Shown here piece after piece: positions 21,185 through 27,861 of a DNA stretch of 37,597 nucleotides (the stretch's first letter is position 1; each line of letters starts with the position of its first letter). A program made the translations under genes and the position numbers. Source of the stretch: JAJTHJ01 sp046316025 (GTDB lineage: Bacteria; Pseudomonadota; Gammaproteobacteria; Burkholderiales; Burkholderiaceae_F); contig JBKCXU010000096.1 in the NCBI GenBank assembly GCA_046316025.1, positions 1 to 37,597 on the forward strand, given 5' to 3'. A model generated the notes under the pieces. The model worked only from the letters and a program-made list of their open reading frames with translations. It was not told where the DNA came from and did no database searches.

Positions 21185-21903
21185 AGCGCGACGAGATCGG
21201 CCGAGATGCCGAGCGTGCCGAGCACCGCGCGGGCGGCTTCGGCTTCGTCGCGCGCGCCGTACGGGCCGACGCGCACGCGCCAGACCGTGCCGCTCTTGGC
21301 CTCGGCGCGCTCGACCCTGGCCGACAGCCCCTCTTTACGAATCCGGTCGGCGAGTTCGTTCGCCGCCGACTCGCTCGCCAGCGCCGCCGCCTGCACGACA
21401 AACTTGCCGGTCTTGACAGGCTCGGCTTTCTTGGCCTCGGTCTTTTTCGCTTCCGACTTCTTGGCCTCGGATTTCTTGGGCTCGGCCTTGGCGGGCTCGG
21501 CCGCCTTCGGCGCCTCTGCCTTCTTCTCTTCTTTCGCCTCGGGCGGCGGCTTGCCTTCGTCCACCAGCTGCGCATCGGGCGGTGCCACCGGCGTGTTGGC
21601 CGGCTCCGGCAGCGGCGGCAGCGAAAGGCGCGGCGTAAACGGCGTCTTCTCGCTCGGGATGTCGATCGGGATGTTGTCCGGCACCGGCCGCGGCGTGGGG
21701 TCGAGGATCATCGGCACCACGATCACCACCGCCAGCAGCAGCGCCGCGGCACCGATCAACTGGCGGCGGGCGCGCACCTTCAACGCGGCGGTGGGGTCGG
21801 CGCGACCGGTGGCCTCGCTCGTGGCATCTGCGCCGCGCGCCGGCACCGCCTTCTTGCCCGACCGCCAAAAGGCCCAAGCCATCGTCGTGCTGCCCCGTGT
21901 CAT
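21181..21903 (-). CDS. SPOR-domain inner-membrane protein (DedD/FtsN-like)
   Basis: A 240-aa bitopic protein. A short cytoplasmic N-terminus precedes one membrane helix (about residues 48-66, IGAAALLLAVVIVVPMI), then LDPTPRPVP, a typical DedD-like start to the periplasmic part. A long Lys/Ala/Glu linker with repeated SEAKK and TEAKK units (about 120-165) spans the periplasm, and a SPOR domain (about 165-240, KFVVQAAALASE, then VWRVRVGPYGARDEA) binds denuded peptidoglycan at the septum. The ATG at 21903 overlaps the folC stop (ATGA); Met8 is a possible alternative. Likely a cell-division accessory. Confidence 0.92.
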   Translation of the reverse strand: MTRGSTTMAWAFWRSGKKAVPARGADATSEATGRADPTAALKVRARRQLIGAAALLLAVVIVVPMILDPTPRPVPDNIPIDIPSEKTPFTPRLSLPPLPEPANTPVAPPDAQLVDEGKPPPEAKEEKKAEAPKAAEPAKAEPKKSEAKKSEAKKTEAKKAEPVKTGKFVVQAAALASESAANELADRIRKEGLSARVERAEAKSGTVWRVRVGPYGARDEAEAARAVLGTLGISADLVAL

Positions 21904-23168
21904 TGGCGCTCGGCTTGCAGGATCTGCATTACGCCACCGACGGTGACGAAGCTGCCGAACACGACGATTCTATCGTCGGCAGCCGCCGCCGCGCGCGCGC
22001 CGGCGTAGGCGTCTTCGATGCCGGCGTAGCGCGCAATGCTCGCCTGCGGGCAAGCGGCCAGCACGCGTTGCGCGAGCGCATCGGCGGACAACCCGCGTGC
22101 GCCCGCCGTGGGCGCCAGATGCCAGGTGTCGATGCGCGTGCCGACACGCGCGACGACGCCCTCGACATCCTTGTCGCCCAGCGCCGCAAACACCGCATGC
22201 GTGACGGGAGAGAAGCCCATGCTGTCGAGGTTCTGCGCCAACACCGCGGCGGCGTGCGGGTTGTGCGCCACGTCGAGGATCGTCGTCGGCCGCCCCGGGA
22301 GCACCTGAAAGCGGCCGGGAATCTCCACCGTCAGCAAACCCTGCCGCACCGCCTGCTGGCTGACGGGCAGCGAACCGGCCAGCGCCTCCAGTGCCGCCAG
22401 CGCCGCCGACGCGTTGAGCAATTGATTCGCGCCACGCAGCGCCGGGTACGGCAAGCCCGCGCGCCGCACCTGGCGCCCACCGTAGGCCCATTGCTGCTTA
22501 TCGCCGCCGTAGTTGAAGTCGCGGCCAAAGCGCCAGAGGTCGGCGCCGATCCGCGCGGCCACCTCGGTCACCGACTGCGGCGGCTGGGGGTCGGCGCAGA
22601 TCGCCGGCCGGCCCGCGCGATAGATGTGCGCTTTCTCGAAGCCGATGTGCTCGCGCGTCGGCCCCAGGTAGTCCATGTGGTCCAGATCGATCGAGGTGAG
22701 CACCGCGCAGTCGGCATCGACGATGTTGACCGCGTCGAGCCGGCCGCCGAGGCCGATCTCCAGCACGGCGGCATCGAGCCGCGCGTGCTGGAAGAGCCGC
22801 AGGATGGCGAGTGTGGTGAACTCGAAGTAGGTGAGCGTGGTGTCGCCGCGCACCGCATCCACCGCGGCAAAGTGCTCGCTCAGCGGCGCATCGCCCGCCG
22901 GCACGCCGTCGATGGTGGCGCGCTCGTTGAACCGGACGAGGTGCGGTTTGGTGTACAGCCCCACACGATACCCGGCCGCGCGCAGGATGCTGTCGAGCAT
23001 CGCGCAGGTGGAGCCTTTGCCGTTGGTGCCGCCGACGACGATGGTCGGGCAAGCAAGGTGCAGCTCCAGCCGCTGCGCCACCGCGCGCACGCGGTCGAGC
23101 GACAGGTCGATCGGCTTGGCGTGCAGGCGCTCGACGTGCGCGAGCCAGCCTTCCAGCGTGTCCGGCAC
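21900..23168 (-). CDS. folC: Bifunctional folylpolyglutamate / dihydrofolate synthase
   Basis: ATP-dependent ligase of the Mur family (about 422 aa) that joins dihydropteroate to glutamate and extends the polyglutamate tail. The P-loop VVGGTNGKGSTCAMLD is near residue 45, LDHMDYLG holds the metal-binding residues, and ILDVAHNPHAA is the C-terminal signature. The start is uncertain: a GTG at 23168 lies 1 nt after the accD stop and suits reinitiation, while a TTG at 23177 would overlap accD by 8 bp and sits only 3 nt after GGAGG. I list the GTG. The gene lies in the usual accD-folC order. Confidence 0.95.
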   Translation of the reverse strand: MPDTLEGWLAHVERLHAKPIDLSLDRVRAVAQRLELHLACPTIVVGGTNGKGSTCAMLDSILRAAGYRVGLYTKPHLVRFNERATIDGVPAGDAPLSEHFAAVDAVRGDTTLTYFEFTTLAILRLFQHARLDAAVLEIGLGGRLDAVNIVDADCAVLTSIDLDHMDYLGPTREHIGFEKAHIYRAGRPAICADPQPPQSVTEVAARIGADLWRFGRDFNYGGDKQQWAYGGRQVRRAGLPYPALRGANQLLNASAALAALEALAGSLPVSQQAVRQGLLTVEIPGRFQVLPGRPTTILDVAHNPHAAAVLAQNLDSMGFSPVTHAVFAALGDKDVEGVVARVGTRIDTWHLAPTAGARGLSADALAQRVLAACPQASIARYAGIEDAYAGARAAAAADDRIVVFGSFVTVGGVMQILQAERQ

Positions 23169-23169
23169 G

Positions 23170-24039
23170 TCAGGCAATCGCCTCCGCCGGCTGCCTGAGC
23201 AGCAGCGCCAGCAACCGCGCCAGCGTGTCGCGCAGCTCGCGCCGGTCGACGATCATGTCCACCGCGCCCTTGGTGAGCAGGAACTCGGCACGCTGGAAGC
23301 CTTCGGGCAGCTTCTCGCGCACGGTGTTTTCGATCACCCGCGGACCGGCAAAGCCGATCAGAGCTTTTGGCTCGGCGATCACCACGTCGCCCATGAAGGC
23401 GAAGCTCGCCGACACACCGCCCGTGGTCGGGTCGGTCAGCACGGAGACGAAGGGCAGCTTCGCCTCCGCCAGCTTGGCGATCATCGCGTTGGTCTTGGCC
23501 ATCTGCATCAGGGAGAGCAGCCCCTCCTGCATGCGCGCGCCGCCGGTGGCGGTGAAGCAAACGAACGGCACCTTCTGCTCCAGCGCGGTCTGCACGCCGC
23601 GGACGAAGCGCTCGCCCACCACCGAACCCATCGAGCCCGCCATGAAGCCGAACTCGAAGCCGGCCACCACCACCGGCAGCGTGCGGATCGCGCCGCCCAT
23701 GACCACCAGCGCATCGGTCTCGCCCGTCTCGGCCATCGCCTGCTGCAAGCGCTCGGGGTACTTGCGGCTGTCCTTGAACTTGAGCGCATCGACCGGCAGC
23801 ACTTCCTGGCCGATCTCGTAGCGGCCCTCGGGATCGAGCAGCGCATCGAGCCGCGCGCGCGCGCCGATGCGCAGATGAAAGCTGCACTTGGGACAGACGC
23901 GCAGCGTGCGCTCCAGTTCCGCCGCGTACAGCACCGACTCGCAGGAAGGGCACTTGACCCAGACGCCCTCGGGCATCGACTTTTTGGGGCCGTCCTGCTT
24001 CTGGATACGCGGCGGCAGCAGCTTGTCGATCCAGCTCAT
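23170..24039 (-). CDS. accD: Acetyl-CoA carboxylase carboxyltransferase subunit beta
   Basis: Beta subunit (289 aa) of the carboxyltransferase that makes malonyl-CoA for fatty acid synthesis. The zinc ribbon is complete with Cys30, Cys33, Cys49 and Cys52. The crotonase-like body carries FTATGGARMQEGLLSLMQM and PTTGGVSASFA, where backbone amides stabilise the enolate. Start ATG at 24039 overlaps the trpA stop (ATGA). Its placement between trpA and folC is conserved in Proteobacteria. Confidence 0.97.
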   Translation of the reverse strand: MSWIDKLLPPRIQKQDGPKKSMPEGVWVKCPSCESVLYAAELERTLRVCPKCSFHLRIGARARLDALLDPEGRYEIGQEVLPVDALKFKDSRKYPERLQQAMAETGETDALVVMGGAIRTLPVVVAGFEFGFMAGSMGSVVGERFVRGVQTALEQKVPFVCFTATGGARMQEGLLSLMQMAKTNAMIAKLAEAKLPFVSVLTDPTTGGVSASFAFMGDVVIAEPKALIGFAGPRVIENTVREKLPEGFQRAEFLLTKGAVDMIVDRRELRDTLARLLALLLRQPAEAIA

Positions 24040-24857
24040 CGTGGCGGCTCCTTCGCGGCGGGCGTGTCCAACGCGGCGCGGACCGCGGAGAGGAACTCGG
24101 CGGCGGCTTCGATCTGCCGGCCCGGCGGCGCGTCTTCGATCGTCTGGACGATGCGCGCGCCGATCACCACCGCATCGGCCACCGCAGCGACCGCGCGCGC
24201 GCTGGCGGCGTCGCGGATGCCGAAGCCCACGCCGATCGGCAACTTCACCTTCTCACGGATCGCCGGCAGCGCAGCCGCGACCGAATCGACGTTCAGGTGC
24301 CCGGCGCCGGTGGTGCCCTTCAAGCTCACGTAGTAGACCCAGCCCGAGGCCAGTTGCGCCACACGCTCGATACGCTCGCGCGGCGAGGTCGGCGCCAGCA
24401 GAAAGATCGGATCGACCCCATGCGCCTTGAGCAGCGCGGCAAAGTCGCCGCACTCTTCCGGCGGATAGTCGACCACCAGCACGCCATCCACGCCGGCTGC
24501 AGCGGCGGCGGCGGCAACGGCGCCCTGCCCCATCCGCTCGATCGGGTTGGCGTAGCCCATCAGCACCACGGGCGTGTCGGCATCGGTGGCGCGGAACTGG
24601 CGAACGAGTTCCAGCGTCTGCGCCAGACCCACGCCGTTGCGGATCGCGCGCTCCGCCGCGCGCTGGATCACCGGGCCATCGGCCATCGGGTCGGAAAACG
24701 GCACGCCGAGTTCGATGAGGTCGGCGCCGGCCCGCACCAGCGCGTGCATCAGCGGCACAGTCGTCTCCGGCGCCGGGTCGCCGGCGGCGATGTAGGGGAT
24801 CAGCCCCTTGCGGCCGGCGCGGGCCAGTTGCTCGAAGCGGGGGTGGATGCGGGACAT
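24036..24857 (-). CDS. trpA: Tryptophan synthase alpha chain
   Basis: Alpha subunit (273 aa), a TIM barrel that cleaves indole-3-glycerol phosphate and passes indole to TrpB. The catalytic residues fall at Glu49 (LIELGVPFSDP) and Asp60 (DPMADGPVIQ), the same numbers as in E. coli. YYVSLKGTTGAG and the phosphate-binding VGFGIRD are present. Start ATG at 24857 has no clear Shine-Dalgarno. It is separated from trpB by 41 bp filled by a repeat palindrome, unlike the overlapping starts elsewhere in this operon. Confidence 0.97.
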   Translation of the reverse strand: MSRIHPRFEQLARAGRKGLIPYIAAGDPAPETTVPLMHALVRAGADLIELGVPFSDPMADGPVIQRAAERAIRNGVGLAQTLELVRQFRATDADTPVVLMGYANPIERMGQGAVAAAAAAAGVDGVLVVDYPPEECGDFAALLKAHGVDPIFLLAPTSPRERIERVAQLASGWVYYVSLKGTTGAGHLNVDSVAAALPAIREKVKLPIGVGFGIRDAASARAVAAVADAVVIGARIVQTIEDAPPGRQIEAAAEFLSAVRAALDTPAAKEPPR

Positions 24858-24898
24858 TGAAGCGGCGATTCCGTCGGCATGCGAGAGCTAACTCGCCC

Positions 24899-26200
24899 TC
24901 ACCCGGCCGCTCCGCGGCCACCCTCTCCCGCCGATGCGGGCGAGGGTCGTTCGGGGCGCGCCTTGAACGCCAGCGACGCCTCGCGGCACGAGGCGCGGCA
25001 GTAGAACTCCAGGCCACTCGCCTCGGCAACGATGTGCAAGTCCTTGTCGCCGCGGCCCGAGAGGTTGACGAGCAGGATCTTGTCGCGCGGCAGTGTCGGT
25101 GCGAGCTTGGCGGCGTAGGCGAGCGCGTGGCTGGATTCGAGCGCGGGGATGATCCCTTCGATCCGGCAGCAGTCGTGAAAAGCCGCCAGCGCCTCGGCAT
25201 CGGTGGCGCCGACGTACTCGGCGCGACCACTGTCCTTGAGCCACGCATGCTCGGGGCCTACACCAGGGTAGTCCAGCCCGGCGCTGACCGAATGCGTTTC
25301 CATGATCTGGCCGTTGGCGTCTTGCAAGAGGTAGGTGCGGTTGCCGTGCAGCACGCCCGGCACGCCGCGTTGCAGGCTGGCGGCGTGGCGCATCGTGGTC
25401 AAGCCTTCGCCGGCGGCTTCCACGCCAATGAGCTTCACACCCTCGTGCGGGATGTAGTCGTAGAAAATGCCCATCGCGTTGCTGCCGCCGCCCACACAGG
25501 CGATCACCGCGTCCGGCTGGCGGCCGGCAATCTCCGGCATCTGCTCCAGGCACTCCTTGCCGACGATGGAGTTGAAGTCGCGCACCATCATTGGGTACGG
25601 GTGCGGGCCGGCCACCGTGCCGATGATGTAGAACGTGTTTTCGACGTTGGTGACCCAGTCGCGCATCGCCTCGTTCAGCGCATCTTTCAGCGTACGCGAG
25701 CCGGATTCCACCGGCACCACCTCGGCGCCCAGGAGCTTCATCCGGTAGACGTTCGCTGCCTGGCGGCCCACGTCCTCCGCACCCATGTAGACGATGCACT
25801 GCATGCCATAGCGGGCGGCCACGGTGGCGGTGGCCACCCCATGCTGGCCGGCGCCGGTTTCGGCGATCACGCGCGGCTTGCCCATCCGCTTGGCGAGCAG
25901 CGCCTGCCCGACCGTGTTGTTGACCTTGTGCGCGCCGGTGTGATTGAGATCCTCGCGCTTCAGAAAAATCTGCGCGCCACCCAGTTGCTCGCTCCAGCGA
26001 CGGGCGTAGTAAATCGGGCTCGGCCGGCCGACGAAGTGCGTTAACTCGTCTTGCAGTTCGGCGATGAACTCGGGGTCGCGGCGGTAGCGGTCATAGGCGT
26101 CGCGCAGTTCGGCCAGCGCGTGCATCAGCGTCTCGGCGACGAAGATGCCGCCGTAGGGGCCAAAGTGCCCGCGTGGGTCGGGAAGGTCGTAGGGTTTCAT
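24899..26200 (-). CDS. trpB: Tryptophan synthase beta chain with repeat-derived C-terminal extension
   Basis: PLP enzyme (433 aa) joining indole and serine to make tryptophan. The cofactor lysine is Lys92 in NHTGAHKVNN; GAGQHGVATA and the phosphate-binding GGGSNAMG follow, and the conserved end SGRGDKD lies at about residue 387. E. coli TrpB has only 14 residues after that point; here 46 follow, including EFYCRASCREAS and ERPSPASAGEGGRG. These extra codons run through repeat hairpins (24904-24994), and the TGA stop is inside the repeat. The catalytic part looks intact. Start ATG at 26200 overlaps the trpF stop by ATGA. Confidence 0.97.
   Translation of the reverse strand: MKPYDLPDPRGHFGPYGGIFVAETLMHALAELRDAYDRYRRDPEFIAELQDELTHFVGRPSPIYYARRWSEQLGGAQIFLKREDLNHTGAHKVNNTVGQALLAKRMGKPRVIAETGAGQHGVATATVAARYGMQCIVYMGAEDVGRQAANVYRMKLLGAEVVPVESGSRTLKDALNEAMRDWVTNVENTFYIIGTVAGPHPYPMMVRDFNSIVGKECLEQMPEIAGRQPDAVIACVGGGSNAMGIFYDYIPHEGVKLIGVEAAGEGLTTMRHAASLQRGVPGVLHGNRTYLLQDANGQIMETHSVSAGLDYPGVGPEHAWLKDSGRAEYVGATDAEALAAFHDCCRIEGIIPALESSHALAYAAKLAPTLPRDKILLVNLSGRGDKDLHIVAEASGLEFYCRASCREASLAFKARPERPSPASAGEGGRGAAG
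24904..24994. repeat. Cluster of three short palindromes spanning the 3' end of trpB
   Basis: GGCCGC (24905-24910) pairs with GCGGCC (24914-24919). CCCTCTCCCGC (24921-24931) pairs with GCGGGCGAGGG (24936-24946) apart from one mismatch. GCCTCG (24978-24983) pairs with CGAGGC (24989-24994). The first two together resemble the CCCTCACCCGGCCGC...CCCTCTCCC extragenic repeat common in proteobacterial genomes. The cluster covers the last codons and stop of trpB and reaches close to the trpA start. Confidence 0.75.
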
Positions 26201-26841
26201 GAGGCGGCGAGGGCGACGTCCGCGGCGCGAACGGCGGCGATGAAGGCTGCGATCTTACCGGCGTCCTTGACGCCCGGTGCCTGCTCGACCCCGCTGGCCA
26301 CGTCCACCGCGTAGGGCCGCACGGCGACGATCGCGGCGCCGACGTTGTCCGGCGTCAACCCGCCGGCCAGCACCAGCGGCATGGTGCGCGCGGCGGGCCG
26401 CGGCAGCCGCGTCCAGTCGAAGGTGAGGCCGCTGCCGCCGTAGCCCGGCGCGGGCGCGTCGGCGAGCAACGCCAGGGCGTCGTGGTACTGCGTTTCCGCA
26501 GCGGAATAGTCGGTGTCCGCCTGCATCCGCAACGCGCGCAGGTACGGTCGGCCGCTGCGGCCGCAGGCGGCAGCGTCTTCGTCGCCATGGAATTGCAGCA
26601 GCGCTTGCGGCGCGCGCTCGACCGCACGGGCGATCTCGTCTGCGCCGGCGTTGACGAAGAGCAGCACCGGCGTCACAAGAGCCGGCACTTCGCGCGCCAG
26701 AGCGGCCAGTCGCTCGAGCGAGACATACCGCGGGCTGCGCGGATAGCAGTTGAAGCCCAGCGCGTCGGCGCCCGCCGCCACCGCCGCGGCGACATCGGCC
26801 GCGCGGGTCAGCCCGCAGATTTTCACGCGCGTGCGGCTCAT
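26197..26841 (-). CDS. trpF: Phosphoribosylanthranilate isomerase
   Basis: TIM-barrel isomerase (214 aa) of the tryptophan pathway. KICGLTR at residues 7-13 carries the catalytic Cys, ALGFNCYPRSPR follows, LQFHGDE is the central strand, and VLAGGLTPDNV with VDVASGVEQAPGVKD holds the catalytic Asp and the phosphate site. Asn in GFNCYP replaces the more common Phe in GFxFxPxSPR. The ATG at 26841 overlaps the truA stop and its own stop overlaps trpB (ATGA both times), so truA, trpF and trpB are translationally linked. Confidence 0.96.
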   Translation of the reverse strand: MSRTRVKICGLTRAADVAAAVAAGADALGFNCYPRSPRYVSLERLAALAREVPALVTPVLLFVNAGADEIARAVERAPQALLQFHGDEDAAACGRSGRPYLRALRMQADTDYSAAETQYHDALALLADAPAPGYGGSGLTFDWTRLPRPAARTMPLVLAGGLTPDNVGAAIVAVRPYAVDVASGVEQAPGVKDAGKIAAFIAAVRAADVALAAS

Positions 26842-27620
26842 GGCAGAAAGGGAACGCGCTCTTCGGCAGCGGGCAAGGCGAGCGCCGGATCGTAGTCCAC
26901 CCGGGTCAGGTACAAGCCCGCCGCCGCAAAGGTCGGCGCTGCAACGGAACGGTCGCGCGCCTCGAGTACTTCGCGCGCCCAGCCCGGCGGCTGCCGCCCG
27001 AGGCCGACGTAAACCAGCGTGCCCACCAGGTTGCGCACCATGTGCTGCAGGAACGCGTTGGCCACCGCACGCACGCGAACCAGACGGCCGTAGCGAGTGA
27101 CGGTCAGTTCGCGCAGCTCGCGCACGGGGCTGGCGGCCTGACACTCGGCAGCTCGAAAGGAAGTGAAATCGTGCGTGCCGAGCAACAAGTCGGCCGCCGA
27201 TTGCATGGCTACCGCGTCGAGCGGCCGGAACACCCAGCCGACACGGCCGGCGTGCAGCGGCGAGCGCACCGGATCGTTGAGCAGCCAGTAGTCGTATCCA
27301 CGGCCAGTGGCCGCAAAGCGCGCGTGAAAGTCGGCCGGCACGGCGCGCGCCCAACGCACCGCCGCCGTCGCCGGCAGATGCGCGTTGACGCCCCGCACCC
27401 AGGCGTCCAAGGGGCGAGCAACCGGGGCGTCAAAGTGCACGACCTGCGCGCTGGCGTGGACACCTGCGTCGGTGCGTCCGGCGCAGACGGTCGCCACGGG
27501 ACCGCCGGCGAACGCCGTCAGTGCTCGCTCCAGGGCATCCTGCACGGCGCCGCCGTCCGGCTGGGTCTGCCAGCCGCAATAGGCGGCACCGTCGTATTCG
27601 AGGCTGATCGCAATTCGCAT
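26838..27620 (-). CDS. truA: tRNA pseudouridine(38-40) synthase
   Basis: Modifies uridines 38-40 in the tRNA anticodon stem. The 260-aa protein starts MRIAISLEYDGAAYCGWQTQ and carries the catalytic aspartate in CAGRTDAGVHA (near residue 53), followed by FLQHMVRNLVGTL. I chose ATG at 27620; the frame is open a little further but adds non-conserved residues. No strong ribosome-binding site. The 241 bp between this start and the fimV stop hold no gene, RNA or clear terminator that I can see, so the promoter of the trp-accD-folC-purF block may be there. Confidence 0.96.
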   Translation of the reverse strand: MRIAISLEYDGAAYCGWQTQPDGGAVQDALERALTAFAGGPVATVCAGRTDAGVHASAQVVHFDAPVARPLDAWVRGVNAHLPATAAVRWARAVPADFHARFAATGRGYDYWLLNDPVRSPLHAGRVGWVFRPLDAVAMQSAADLLLGTHDFTSFRAAECQAASPVRELRELTVTRYGRLVRVRAVANAFLQHMVRNLVGTLVYVGLGRQPPGWAREVLEARDRSVAAPTFAAAGLYLTRVDYDPALALPAAEERVPFLP

Positions 27621-27861
27621 CAGTGGCTCACACGGGCCGGGCGGCACCGCGCCCGCAGGCGCGCAGCCGGCGCGCTCCGCCCAGCGGACGGCCGGCGTCG
27701 ATCCAACGCTGGCCCGTCAAAGCGCTCGCGGGGCGCCGCGCTCACGGCCTCAGTGCGAATGTGCCGCGTACCCCGATGCCACGCTTGTCCTGCCCGGCCC
27801 GGCGCCCGATCCAGTCCGGCGCAGGCTCTTGCGGCACGGGCGGCGACGTCCTCCCAAAAAA

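Noticed and set aside
23168..23177. Frameshift or fusion between accD and folC
   Set aside because: The overlap or near-contact is ordinary operon packing; both products are full length.
27621..27861. Small gene between fimV and truA
   Set aside because: Only short frames without a ribosome-binding site or recognisable product are present.
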